Below, piece by piece: positions 33,751 to 42,105 of a stretch of 64,000 nt of DNA. The notes beneath the pieces are model-generated. The model was not told where the DNA came from. It was given only the letters and a program-made list of their open reading frames with translations, and searched no databases. The stretch covers positions 2,356,001 through 2,420,000 of the forward strand of contig NZ_NEVM01000005.1 in assembly GCF_002261225.1 (NCBI RefSeq), written 5' to 3'. Positions within the stretch are counted from its first letter, which is position 1. Each line of letters opens with the position of its first letter. A program made the position numbers and the translations under genes. This DNA is from Bordetella genomosp. 10. Its GTDB lineage: Bacteria > Pseudomonadota > Gammaproteobacteria > Burkholderiales > Burkholderiaceae_B.

Positions 33751-34074
33751 ATGGTCAAGCTCAAGCACATCGCCAAGGCGTGCAAAAGCAAGAATGCCGG
33801 GCCTTTCCACATCACCCTGGACATCATGTTCGACAAGCCGGCCCTGTTCGAACAGGTGCGCGAGACCGGCGTGATCAACGCCGCGCTGATCGCCCGGCTG
33901 TACGGCGTGGCGGAAACCGACATCCTGTTCACCGAATACGCGCCGGCGCTGGCCTGGAAGGCGACGCTGCCGCGCCGGATTCCCTCCGGCGCCGTCGGCG
34001 ACACCGACGTCTACGGCGCGCAGCAGCACGCGCCCCTGCTCGACATCGAAATCCCGCTGGACATCGCGGCATAG
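33751..34074 (+). CDS. DUF4387 protein
   Basis: A 107-residue protein. It starts MVKLKHIAKACKSKNAGPF and contains ITLDIMFD and TEYAPALAWKATLPR, matching DUF4387. The function is unknown. The family typically accompanies AtuA/DUF1446 genes and probably forms a complex with that product; this is inference from gene adjacency. AGGAGCC precedes the ATG. No signal peptide or membrane segment is seen. The ABC transporter's binding-protein gene begins 77 bp later. Confidence 0.85.
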   Translation: MVKLKHIAKACKSKNAGPFHITLDIMFDKPALFEQVRETGVINAALIARLYGVAETDILFTEYAPALAWKATLPRRIPSGAVGDTDVYGAQQHAPLLDIEIPLDIAA

Positions 34075-34151
34075 CCCGGCGCCCGCCGGCGGCGCCGCTC
34101 CAAACCCGGCGTACCGAACCAGATCAGACAAATAAAACCAAGGAGACAACC

Positions 34152-35324
34152 ATGAAAGCGATCCGCACGGCATTGATCCCCGCCGCCCTGCTGCTGGCCA
34201 TGCCCGCGCATGCCGAGGAAACCCTGAAAATCGGCGCGGTCGTCACGCTGTCCGGCGCCGGCGCGGCCTGGGGTCAGGCGCTGCTGTACGGCGCGGAACT
34301 GGCCGCCGACGACGTCAACGCCAAGGGCGGCCTGGAGGTGGCGGGCAAGCGCTACAAGGTCCAGCTCGTTCCCTATGACGACAAATACCAGTCCAGCGAC
34401 GCCGTCACCGCCACCAACCGCCTGTTGTCCGACGACGGCGTCAAGTACATCATCGGCCCCATGGGGTCGGCGCCGGCGCTTGCCGTGCAGCCCGTCACGG
34501 AGCCCGCCAAGGTCATCATCATGACGCTGGGCTTCACCGCCAAGGCCCTCAGCCCGGACAAGCCCTATTCCTTCCGTCCCAACCTGACAACCGAGGAAAC
34601 CTCCTATCCCTCCATCGTCTGGCTGGTGAAGCACTTCAAGCTGAAGAAGGTCGGCGCGCTCTTCCCCAACGACGAATCGGGCCAGCAGATCGCGCGCGAC
34701 CTGGAGCAGGCCTACGCCAAGGCCGGATCGTCGATGTCCTCCAAGGAATTCTTCGAGCGCCAGCGGGTCGACATGGTCCCGCTGCTGACCCGCATGATGG
34801 CCGCCGGCATCGACGCCATCGAGCTGGACGGCAACTCGCCCGCCACCGCCGGCATGATCGTCAAGCAGGCGCGTGAGCTGGGATTCAAGGGTCCCATCGT
34901 GCGCAACGGCGGGCCGGCCACGCCGGAAATCGTCGCGGTCGCGGGCAAGGCGGCGACCGAGGGAATGATGGTGAGCTCGCTGACCGATCCGAACAACGAG
35001 GCGGTCGCCGAGTACGCCCAGCGCTACCAGAAGAAATACAACAAGAAGATGAACGGCTTCAGCCCGGCCTTCTACGACGGCACGCACATGCTGTTCAAGG
35101 CCATGCAGGACGCCGGCACCGTCACCGACTCGGAGAAGGTGCGCCACGCGCTGGAGGCGATCAAGGACTACCCCGGCATCCAGGGCACGCTGAACTGGGG
35201 CGGCAAGGCCAGGTACGGCATCGCCCACCAGATCGAGTCGCCCTTCTTCATTTCCGAGGTCAAGGACGGCGCCGAGGTCGTCCGCGCCCGCTGCAACGTC
35301 GAGCAGTGCGTCGATGTGAAGTGA
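34152..35324 (+). CDS. ABC transporter substrate-binding protein, branched-chain amino acid type
   Basis: A 390-residue periplasmic protein. It has a signal peptide (LIPAALLLAMPAHA) cleaved near residue 22. The mature start EETLKIGAVVTLSGAGAAWGQ is typical of Leu/Ile/Val-binding (LivJ) proteins of peripheral-ligand class I. Such receptors in catabolic clusters often bind aromatic or other organic acids rather than amino acids. GGAGACAAC precedes the ATG. It is followed by the two permease and two ATPase genes, forming a complete five-component importer. The ligand is likely the monooxygenase substrate or a related compound. Confidence 0.92.
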   Translation: MKAIRTALIPAALLLAMPAHAEETLKIGAVVTLSGAGAAWGQALLYGAELAADDVNAKGGLEVAGKRYKVQLVPYDDKYQSSDAVTATNRLLSDDGVKYIIGPMGSAPALAVQPVTEPAKVIIMTLGFTAKALSPDKPYSFRPNLTTEETSYPSIVWLVKHFKLKKVGALFPNDESGQQIARDLEQAYAKAGSSMSSKEFFERQRVDMVPLLTRMMAAGIDAIELDGNSPATAGMIVKQARELGFKGPIVRNGGPATPEIVAVAGKAATEGMMVSSLTDPNNEAVAEYAQRYQKKYNKKMNGFSPAFYDGTHMLFKAMQDAGTVTDSEKVRHALEAIKDYPGIQGTLNWGGKARYGIAHQIESPFFISEVKDGAEVVRARCNVEQCVDVK

Positions 35325-35329
35325 GCGCC

Positions 35330-36199
35330 ATGACCACGTCCACTCTACTCGCGCAGGCGCTCGTCAACGGCCTGATCATCGGCCTGCTCTACCTGCTGAT
35401 GGCGGTGGGTTTCACCCTCGTCTTCGGCGTGATGCGCATCGTCAACTTCGCCCATGGCGAGTTCTACATGCTGGGCGCGTTCGCCGCCTACATCCTGGTC
35501 TCGCAATACGACCTGCCCTTCATCGCGGCGGTGGCGCTGGCTTTCGTCTTCGCCGTCGCGGTCGGCTGGGTGGTGGAGGAAGTGGTGCTCAAGCCCTTCC
35601 GCCACGACGAGCTCAACGGCATGATCGCCACCATCGGGCTGGCGATGATCCTGCAGGCCGGCGCCCTGATGCTCTATGGCCCGGACTCGCAGTTCATGCC
35701 GGCGGTGGCCGACGGCGTCATCACGCTGGGCGGCGTGACGCTGCCGATGTCCAGGCTGTATGTGGTCGGCTTTTCCCTGGCGGTGCTGCTGGTCCTCTAT
35801 CTTTTCCTGGGCCATACCCGCTACGGCCGCGCCTTGCGCGCGGTGGTGCAGGATACGGAGATCGCGGCCGCGCAGGGGATACGCACGCGCGTCATGTATC
35901 CGCTGGGCTTCGGCATCGGCGTCGGCCTGGCGGCGGTCGCCGGGGCCTTGATGGCGCCGCTGTTCTCGGTCTCTCCCTTCATCGGCGCCACGCCCCTGCT
36001 CAAGGCCTTCGTGGTGGTCATCCTCGGCGGGCTGGGCAGCATCCCCGGCGCCGCGCTGGCCAGCCTGCTGCTGGGCCTGGCGGAAAGCGTGACCAGCACG
36101 TTCATGAGCAACAGCATCGCCGAAATCCTGATCTTCGTACTCGTCATGGCCATGCTCATCGTCCGTCCGACCGGACTGTTCGGCCGTTCGGAGGCCTGA
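35330..36199 (+). CDS. branched-chain-type ABC transporter permease (LivH-like)
   Basis: A 289-residue inner-membrane permease with about eight hydrophobic helices. LivH-type landmarks are FGVMRIVNFAHGEFYMLGA near residue 35 and VVVILGGLGSIPGAALASLLLG near the C-terminus. The ATG at 35330 is 5 bp after the stop of the binding-protein gene; a GTG at 35321 (GTGAGCGCC) overlapping that stop is an alternative. It forms the channel with the LivM-like product encoded next. Confidence 0.92.
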   Translation: MTTSTLLAQALVNGLIIGLLYLLMAVGFTLVFGVMRIVNFAHGEFYMLGAFAAYILVSQYDLPFIAAVALAFVFAVAVGWVVEEVVLKPFRHDELNGMIATIGLAMILQAGALMLYGPDSQFMPAVADGVITLGGVTLPMSRLYVVGFSLAVLLVLYLFLGHTRYGRALRAVVQDTEIAAAQGIRTRVMYPLGFGIGVGLAAVAGALMAPLFSVSPFIGATPLLKAFVVVILGGLGSIPGAALASLLLGLAESVTSTFMSNSIAEILIFVLVMAMLIVRPTGLFGRSEA

Positions 36200-36200
36200 C

Positions 36201-37196
36201 ATGCAAGACGGAAAAATACTGCTATCCACCGCCGTTCCCCACGCGCCGCCCGCGGCGCGGCGCAACCCGTGGGCCCTGCCGGGGCGCCTGGCGCTGCTGG
36301 CGCTGGCGATTTTCCCGCTGGCCCTGGGCAAGGACTTCACCCTGCACCTCGCCATCCAGATCTGCATCAACGTCGTGCTGGTCAGCGGACTGTCCCTGCT
36401 TGCGCGGGCCGGCCAGGTATCCCTCTGCCACGGCGCGTTCGCCGGCATCGGCGCCTATGTCTCGGTGCTGGTCGTCATGGGCCTGGGCCAGCCCTTCCTG
36501 CTGGGCGCCGCCGCGGCCATGCTGGCGGCGGGCCTGTTCGCCTACCTGCTGGGCACCGTCATGCTGCGGCTGACCGGCGTCTACTTCGTGCTGCTGACCT
36601 TCGCCTTCGGCGAGTTCGTGCGCCTGGTGCTGCTCGAAGGCGACAGCGTCACCGGCGGCGCCAACGGCATCACCGGCGTGCCGCCCGCGGCGCTGCTGGG
36701 CCACGTGCTGGACAACAAGGCCACCTTCTACCTGCTCACCCTGGCATGCGCGGCGGGCGTCCTCTGGCTGCTGCACACGCTGTACCGCTCGCCGGCGGGC
36801 CATGCCATCGATGCGGTGGGGGAAAACGCGCAACTGGCCGAAGCCACCGGCATCAGCGTGCGCGGCACGCAGCGCTACGCCTTCACGCTGGGCAGCGCGC
36901 TGGCGGGACTGGGCGGCGCGCTGACCGCGCATTACCTGCGCTACGTGTCGCCGGAGTCCTTCGGCATGCACCTGTCGCTGGCCCTCATCATCATGATGGT
37001 CGTGGGCGGCCGCCGTTATCTGTACGGCCCGCTGATCGGCGCCCTGGTCATGACGCCGCTGCCCGAACTGTTCCGCGGCGCCGTCGAAACCCAGAATATC
37101 TTCTACGGCGCGGCGCTGATCCTGATGCTGCGGTTCCTGCCGCAGGGCCTGGCCAGCCTGTTCCGGCCGCGCGGCGACGGGAGGGCGCAACGATGA
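36201..37196 (+). CDS. branched-chain-type ABC transporter permease (LivM-like)
   Basis: A 331-residue inner-membrane permease. Family landmarks are GLSLLARAGQVSLCHGAFAGIGAYVS and LRLTGVYFVLLTFAFGEFVRL, with VVGGRRYLYGPLIGALVMT near the end. The cytoplasmic N-terminus of about 25 residues carries PHAPPAARRNPW. The gene starts one base after the LivH-like stop. Its own stop overlaps the ATPase start (ATGA). It pairs with the LivH-like product. Confidence 0.92.
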   Translation: MQDGKILLSTAVPHAPPAARRNPWALPGRLALLALAIFPLALGKDFTLHLAIQICINVVLVSGLSLLARAGQVSLCHGAFAGIGAYVSVLVVMGLGQPFLLGAAAAMLAAGLFAYLLGTVMLRLTGVYFVLLTFAFGEFVRLVLLEGDSVTGGANGITGVPPAALLGHVLDNKATFYLLTLACAAGVLWLLHTLYRSPAGHAIDAVGENAQLAEATGISVRGTQRYAFTLGSALAGLGGALTAHYLRYVSPESFGMHLSLALIIMMVVGGRRYLYGPLIGALVMTPLPELFRGAVETQNIFYGAALILMLRFLPQGLASLFRPRGDGRAQR

Positions 37197-37972
37197 GCGC
37201 GATGCTGGAAGTACGCGAACTGAGCCGCAGCTTCGGCGGCCTGAAGGCGGTGTCGGGCCTGAGCTTCGACGTCGGCCGCGACGAAGTGGTGGGCCTGATC
37301 GGCCCGAACGGCGCCGGCAAGAGCACCGCCTTCAACCTGATCAGCGGCACGCTGCGGCCCAGCGCCGGACAGGTCCGCCTGCACGGCCGCGACATCACCG
37401 GCCTGGCGCCCAGCCGCGTGGTGCGCCACGGGCTGGCCAGGACCTTCCAGTCCACCGCCGTCTACCCCGGCGCCACGGTCGCCGAGAACATCCATCGCGG
37501 CGCGCTGTCCACCCTGCCCGGTTCGATCTGGACGCAGATCCTGCCCACCGGCGCGCGCCGCCAGGCGCTGGCGGCGATGGCGCGCGAGGTCGAGGAAGTG
37601 CTGGAGCTGACCGGCCTCGGCCCCTATCGCCACGCGATGGCCGGCGGGCTGTCCTACGGTCACCAGAAAAAACTGGGCGTGGCCGTCGGCATCGCCACCC
37701 GCCCGGACCTCCTGCTCATGGACGAACCGGCCGCCGGCCTGAACGGCGAGGAATGCGCCGAATTCGGCCGCCTGCTCAAGCAACTGCAACGCGAGCGGCA
37801 ATTGTCCATCCTGCTGGTCGAACACCATATGGCGCTGGTCATGGATCTCTGCCAGCGCATCGTGGTCCTGGTGCAGGGGCGCAAGATCGCCGACGACACG
37901 CCCGCCAACATCCGAGCCAATCCGGCCGTGATCGAAGCCTACCTGGGAGCTCCCGACTATGCCCATGCTTGA
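37193..37972 (+). CDS. ABC transporter ATP-binding protein (LivG-like)
   Basis: A 259-residue cytoplasmic ATPase. It has a Walker A GPNGAGKST near residue 37, the signature loop as LSYGHQKK in place of the usual LSGGQ, and the Walker B stretch LLLMDEPAAGLN. LivG-specific features are the C-terminal segment VIEAYLGA and the long insert between Walker A and signature. It overlaps both neighbours (4 bp with the permease, 14 bp with the second ATPase). Confidence 0.93.
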   Translation: MSAMLEVRELSRSFGGLKAVSGLSFDVGRDEVVGLIGPNGAGKSTAFNLISGTLRPSAGQVRLHGRDITGLAPSRVVRHGLARTFQSTAVYPGATVAENIHRGALSTLPGSIWTQILPTGARRQALAAMAREVEEVLELTGLGPYRHAMAGGLSYGHQKKLGVAVGIATRPDLLLMDEPAAGLNGEECAEFGRLLKQLQRERQLSILLVEHHMALVMDLCQRIVVLVQGRKIADDTPANIRANPAVIEAYLGAPDYAHA

Positions 37973-38672
37973 AGCCCGCGGGCTCGCGGTGCGCTATGGC
38001 CCGCTGGAGGCCGTCCACGGCATTTCCTTCGACGTCGACCAGGGCGAGATCGTGGCGCTGGTCGGCTCCAACGGCGCCGGCAAGTCGTCCACGCTCAAGG
38101 CCTTGATGGGCCTGAAGCTGCCGGCGGACGGCACGCTCGCCTGGCAGGGCGAACCGATCGCCCACCTGCCGGCTGCGGCGCGCGTCCAGCGCGGAATCGC
38201 CCTTTCGCCCGAGGGACGGCGGCTGTTCCCGCGCATGACCGTGCTGGAGAACCTGCAAGTCGGCGCGCACGCGGTGCGCTGCGCCAGCGCGCGCCGGCGC
38301 ACGATGGAGCATATCTACGCGCTGTTCCCGCGCGTCGCCGAACGGCGCGGCCAACTGGCCGGCTCGCTGTCCGGCGGCGAACAGCAGATGGTCGCCATCG
38401 GCCGCGCCCTGATGGCACAACCGCGGCTGCTAATGCTGGACGAGCCGTCGCTGGGCCTCGCGCCCAAGGTGATCGCCGAAATCGCCGACGCCATCCAGGC
38501 CCTCAACCGCGACACCGGCCTGTCCATCATCCTGGTCGAACAGAACGCCCGCCTGGCCTTGCGCCTGTCGCACCGGGCCTACGTGCTCGAACAAGGCGCC
38601 ATCATGCAAACCGGCACCGGCGCGCAACTGCTCGCCGACGATTTCGTGCGCAAGTCCTACCTGGGAGCCTGA
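37959..38672 (+). CDS. ABC transporter ATP-binding protein (LivF-like)
   Basis: A 237-residue ATPase with Walker A GSNGAGKSS, signature LSGGEQQ and Walker B LMLDEPSLGLAP, ending with VRKSYLGA as in LivF proteins. It starts within the LivG-like gene (14-bp overlap); a second ATG six bases later is equally possible. It completes the importer operon encoded from 34152. The MBL-fold gene follows 2 bp after its stop. Confidence 0.93.
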   Translation: MPMLEARGLAVRYGPLEAVHGISFDVDQGEIVALVGSNGAGKSSTLKALMGLKLPADGTLAWQGEPIAHLPAAARVQRGIALSPEGRRLFPRMTVLENLQVGAHAVRCASARRRTMEHIYALFPRVAERRGQLAGSLSGGEQQMVAIGRALMAQPRLLMLDEPSLGLAPKVIAEIADAIQALNRDTGLSIILVEQNARLALRLSHRAYVLEQGAIMQTGTGAQLLADDFVRKSYLGA

Positions 38673-38674
38673 TC

Positions 38675-39490
38675 TTGAAATCCTCCACTTCCGATCTACC
38701 TTGCCATGAGGTCTACGCCCTGCGCTACGCCACCATGCAGCGCCGCGGCCCCGAGAACTTCATCCTCGGCGGCGACGAGCACGACGGCGTCGTCAACATG
38801 GACTTCTTCGTCTGGGTGATCCGCCACGGCGACCAGGTGGTCCTGGTCGATACGGGCTTCGGCGAACGCGGCTCCAAGGCGCGCGGCCGCCCGCTCGAAT
38901 GCTGCCCCATCGAGGCCCTGCGTCAACTGGATATCGATCCCGCCCGGATCCGCACGGTCGTGCTGACCCATCTGCACTGGGACCACGCCGGCAATCTCGA
39001 CAAGCTGCCCAACGCCACCTTCCACCTGCAGGATGCCGAGGCCGCCTTCGCCACGGGCCGCTGCATGTGCGAACCGGTCCTGCGGCGCGCCTTCGCCGTC
39101 GACGACGTCTGCGATTTCGTGCGCAGCGTCTACGACGACCGCGTCGTCTTCCACGAGGGCGACGACACCCTGGCGCCGGGCATCGAGCTGCTGCTCATCG
39201 GCGGCCATACGCGCGGCCTGCAGGCGGTGCGCGTGCACACCGAGCGCGGCTGGGTCATCCTGGCGTCCGACGCCGCCCACTACTACGCCAACCTGACGCG
39301 GCGCCTGCCCTTCCCCGTGGTGGTCGACGTGGCCGCCATGCTCGCGGGTCATGCCCGATTGCTGAAACTGGCCGACAGCGCCGATCATTTCGTACCGGGA
39401 CACGACCCGCTGGTGCTGGAACGCTATCCGCGCGTGCCGGGAACCGAGGCGGCGATCGCCTGCCTGCACCAGGCGCCCACGGCGGCATGA
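38675..39490 (+). CDS. MBL-fold metallo-hydrolase (lactonase-like)
   Basis: A 271-residue protein with the metal-binding motif THLHWDHAGN near residues 93-102, GGHTRG and further His/Asp residues (SDAAHYY, VPGHDP). Its size and arrangement resemble the N-acyl-homoserine-lactonase-like branch of the metallo-beta-lactamase fold. It starts with TTG at 38675, 2 bp after livF, with GGGAGCC upstream; the next ATG is 20 codons later and would cut the domain's first strand. In the operon it could open a lactone intermediate of the degradation pathway. Confidence 0.85.
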   Translation: MKSSTSDLPCHEVYALRYATMQRRGPENFILGGDEHDGVVNMDFFVWVIRHGDQVVLVDTGFGERGSKARGRPLECCPIEALRQLDIDPARIRTVVLTHLHWDHAGNLDKLPNATFHLQDAEAAFATGRCMCEPVLRRAFAVDDVCDFVRSVYDDRVVFHEGDDTLAPGIELLLIGGHTRGLQAVRVHTERGWVILASDAAHYYANLTRRLPFPVVVDVAAMLAGHARLLKLADSADHFVPGHDPLVLERYPRVPGTEAAIACLHQAPTAA

Positions 39491-39530
39491 TCCTTCCATA
39501 ACGTTCCTAACGATCCGTTCCATAACGACC
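39489..39530 (+). repeat. degenerate direct repeats after the MBL gene
   Basis: TTCCATAACG occurs at 39494-39503 and 39518-39527, with an intermediate copy, TTCCTAACGA, at 39504-39513. GATCC precedes the first and last copies. The block starts at the TGA (39488-39490) of the MBL gene. Confidence 0.6.
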
Positions 39531-39570
39531 CGATACGCTCATCGTTCTTCGCTTCGCCTCCGAGACCGCC

Positions 39571-40977
39571 ATGCACAGTGCTTCCCAGCTTCCCCCGCCC
39601 TCCGAAAACCTGGCCCTCGGCCTGGCGCGCTTCGCCCACGGGCTGCGCCCGGCCGACCTCCCGCCAGAGGTGCGGACCAAATCCCTGCACCACATCGTCG
39701 ACGCCATCGGCCTGGCCTACGCTTCGCGCCACTTTCCTTTCGCGGCGCCCGGGCTGGCCGGCTTCCGCGCCGCCGGCGCGCCCGGCGCGGCGACCGTCAT
39801 CGGCGGCGCCGAACGCCTCCAGCCGCGCGATGCCGCGTTGTCCAACGGCTACCTGATCCATGGCCTGGACTTCGACGACACGCATCCGGGCAGCATCGTC
39901 CATCCGACCGTCGCCTGCCTGCCCGCGGCCCTGGCCATGGCGGAAGCCGCCGACGCCACCTGGGGCGAGCTGCTGGCCGCCTACGCCGCCGGCATGGAAA
40001 CCTGCATACGCCTGGGCCGCGCGGTCAAGGGCGGCTTCCACCATGCGGGCTTCCATGCGACGGGGCTGGTGTCGCACTTCAGCGCGGCGCTGGTCGCCGC
40101 CAAGCTGCTGGGCCTGGACGTGCCCCGGATCGTGGCCGCGCAGGGCATCGCCGCCAGCACCGCCTCCGGCGTGCAGGTCTTCCTGGAGAACGGCGCCTGG
40201 ACCAAGCGCATGCATCCGGGCTGGGGCGCGCTGGCCGGCATCACCGCCGCGCAGATGGCGCAGGCGGGTTTCCACGGTCCCGACCGCCCCTATGAAGGCA
40301 GGTTCGGTTTCTTCGACACGCATATGCAGGAACGCGCCGGCCAGGTCGACACCGAATCGGTGATCCGCGGCCTGGGCCGCGAGTGGACGCTGCTCGACAC
40401 CTCGATCAAGCCCTACCCCGTCTGCCACTTCATTCATGGCTGCGCCGAGGCGGGCGTGCAACTGCATGCGCGGATCGGCGACCTCGCCCGGGTGCGCCGC
40501 ATCGTCTGCGAACTTCCCGAGGCCACGCTGCCCATCGTGGCGGAGCCCGCCGCCGCCAAGCGCGTGCCGCGCTCCGACTACGAGGCCAAGTTCAGCGCCC
40601 AGTTCGTGGTGGCGGCCTGCCTGCTGCGCGGGCGATTCGCCTTGTCCGAACTCGACGACGCCAGCCTGGCGGATCCGGCGATCCTGCGGCTGGCGTCCAA
40701 GGTGGAGTGCATCAGGCAGGAAGACACCGAGTTCCCGAAATACTTCTCGGGCGCCGTGACGGTGGAACTGGACCAGGGCGACACGCTCCATCAACACATC
40801 CCCATGAACCTGGGCAGCGGCGCCCGCGCCCTGAGCCTGGCCGACATCGCGGGCAAATTCCGCGCCAATGCCGGCCTGGTGCTGCCCCCGCCCCGCGCGC
40901 AGGCCGTGCTCGACACCCTGCTGGCGGCGGAATTCGATACGCCGGTGCGCGCCCTGGCGCGGGCGCTGGCCGCGTAG
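39571..40977 (+). CDS. MmgE/PrpD-family protein
   Basis: A 468-residue protein of the 2-methylcitrate dehydratase/cis-aconitate decarboxylase/iminodisuccinate epimerase superfamily. Landmarks are NGYLIHGLDFDDTHPGS, HPTVACLPAALAMAEA, FHATGLVSHFSAAL and IKPYPVCHFIHGCAEA. It probably acts on a carboxylic acid of the catabolic pathway, for example by dehydration or decarboxylation; the reaction cannot be chosen from sequence. It follows the MBL gene by 80 bp, with repeats between, and is followed by a LysR gene in the same direction. There is no signal peptide. Confidence 0.9.
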   Translation: MHSASQLPPPSENLALGLARFAHGLRPADLPPEVRTKSLHHIVDAIGLAYASRHFPFAAPGLAGFRAAGAPGAATVIGGAERLQPRDAALSNGYLIHGLDFDDTHPGSIVHPTVACLPAALAMAEAADATWGELLAAYAAGMETCIRLGRAVKGGFHHAGFHATGLVSHFSAALVAAKLLGLDVPRIVAAQGIAASTASGVQVFLENGAWTKRMHPGWGALAGITAAQMAQAGFHGPDRPYEGRFGFFDTHMQERAGQVDTESVIRGLGREWTLLDTSIKPYPVCHFIHGCAEAGVQLHARIGDLARVRRIVCELPEATLPIVAEPAAAKRVPRSDYEAKFSAQFVVAACLLRGRFALSELDDASLADPAILRLASKVECIRQEDTEFPKYFSGAVTVELDQGDTLHQHIPMNLGSGARALSLADIAGKFRANAGLVLPPPRAQAVLDTLLAAEFDTPVRALARALAA

Positions 40978-40990
40978 GATCGCCGGCGCG

Positions 40991-41024
40991 GGGTTGGCCC
41001 CATCGCATCGGGTTGGCCCCATCG
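40991..41024 (+). repeat. 15-bp direct repeat, 19-bp period
   Basis: GGGTTGGCCCCATCG occurs at 40991-41005 and 41010-41024, shortly after the MmgE/PrpD stop codon (TAG, 40975-40977). A similar GGTTGGCCCCA occurs at 44078. The rest of the gap to the LysR start at 41173 shows nothing notable. Confidence 0.8.
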
Positions 41025-41172
41025 GGGGGCCACGCCGCGTCCGGGAGGCGCTACGGTATCCGTGAACCGGCTATTCTGCGGTGCACGCCCACAACCTGGC
41101 CCGCAACCCGGCCTCCGGACGCCGGCGCATGCCGCGTCCGGGCGGCCCGTCCCCTTTGGGAGACCCGCCCCC

Positions 41173-42105
41173 ATGGATATGAGACAACTCCGCTACTTCG
41201 TCATGGTTGCGGAAGAACTGAGTTTCAGCCGCGCGGCCGAGCGCCTGCACATGTCCCAGCCGCCCCTGTCGCAGCACATCAAGCTGCTGGAGGACGACAT
41301 AGGCGTGCAGTTGTTCCATCGCACGCGCCGGGAAGTCAGGCTGACCGACGCGGGCGCGGTCTTCCTGCGCGAGAGCCGGCTGCTGCTGGGCCAGATGAAA
41401 ACCGCGGTCAGCGCCACGGTGCGCGCCGCGCAGAGCGACGCCGGCGTGCTGAGACTGGGCGTCGCCACCTCGGCCCTGTTCCACGTCCTTCCCACCTTCG
41501 TCGCCATGGTGCGGGAATCCTATCCGGGCGTGGAAATCTCGGTCAGCGACATGCAGTCCCAGGACCAGATCGCGGCGGTCAGCCATGGACAACTGGACAT
41601 GGGGCTGGTGCACATCCGCCCCGATCGCAGCAAGCTGATGCGCATGCCCATCTATCGGGAGCATTACATGGCCGTGCTGCCGCAAGGCCACCCCCTGGCC
41701 GCCAAGGCGGACTTCACGCTCGCCGACCTGGCCGACGAGCCCATGATCGCGCTGTCGCGCGAGTCCGGGCCGACGGTCTTCGACGCCATCGTCGCGAGCT
41801 GCTACGAGGCCGGTTTCAGCCCCTCGTTCAAGCACGCCGCGCGCAGCCCGCTGACGATCTTCCAGATGGTGCGGCTGGGTTTCGGCGTCGCCCTGGTGCC
41901 GCGCTCCTATGCCTCCAGCGCCTACCCCGGCGTACTGTTCCGCGACCTGCCGCCGACGGCCGGACAGGTGCGCATGGAAGCGATCTGGAGCGAAAAGCAC
42001 GCATCCGGCCTCACGCTCAAGATCGCCCGCGAAGTGCTGCCGCGGCTGGCGCCCGAGGCCCAACCGCCCAGCGAAGCTATGGCTTCACATCCTGCTTCGG
42101 CGTAA
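41173..42105 (+). CDS. LysR-family transcriptional regulator
   Basis: A 310-residue regulator of the BenM/CatM-like subgroup. Its N-terminus MDMRQLRYFVMVAEELSF is followed by the helix-turn-helix AAERLHMSQPPLSQH. The effector domain is residues about 95-295. ATG 41173 or the ATG six bases on are both plausible; I use the first. It lies between the MmgE/PrpD gene (same strand) and the convergent dehydrogenase/Bug/aldehyde dehydrogenase operon, overlapping the latter's last gene by 29 bp. It may control either set. Confidence 0.92.
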   Translation: MDMRQLRYFVMVAEELSFSRAAERLHMSQPPLSQHIKLLEDDIGVQLFHRTRREVRLTDAGAVFLRESRLLLGQMKTAVSATVRAAQSDAGVLRLGVATSALFHVLPTFVAMVRESYPGVEISVSDMQSQDQIAAVSHGQLDMGLVHIRPDRSKLMRMPIYREHYMAVLPQGHPLAAKADFTLADLADEPMIALSRESGPTVFDAIVASCYEAGFSPSFKHAARSPLTIFQMVRLGFGVALVPRSYASSAYPGVLFRDLPPTAGQVRMEAIWSEKHASGLTLKIAREVLPRLAPEAQPPSEAMASHPASA

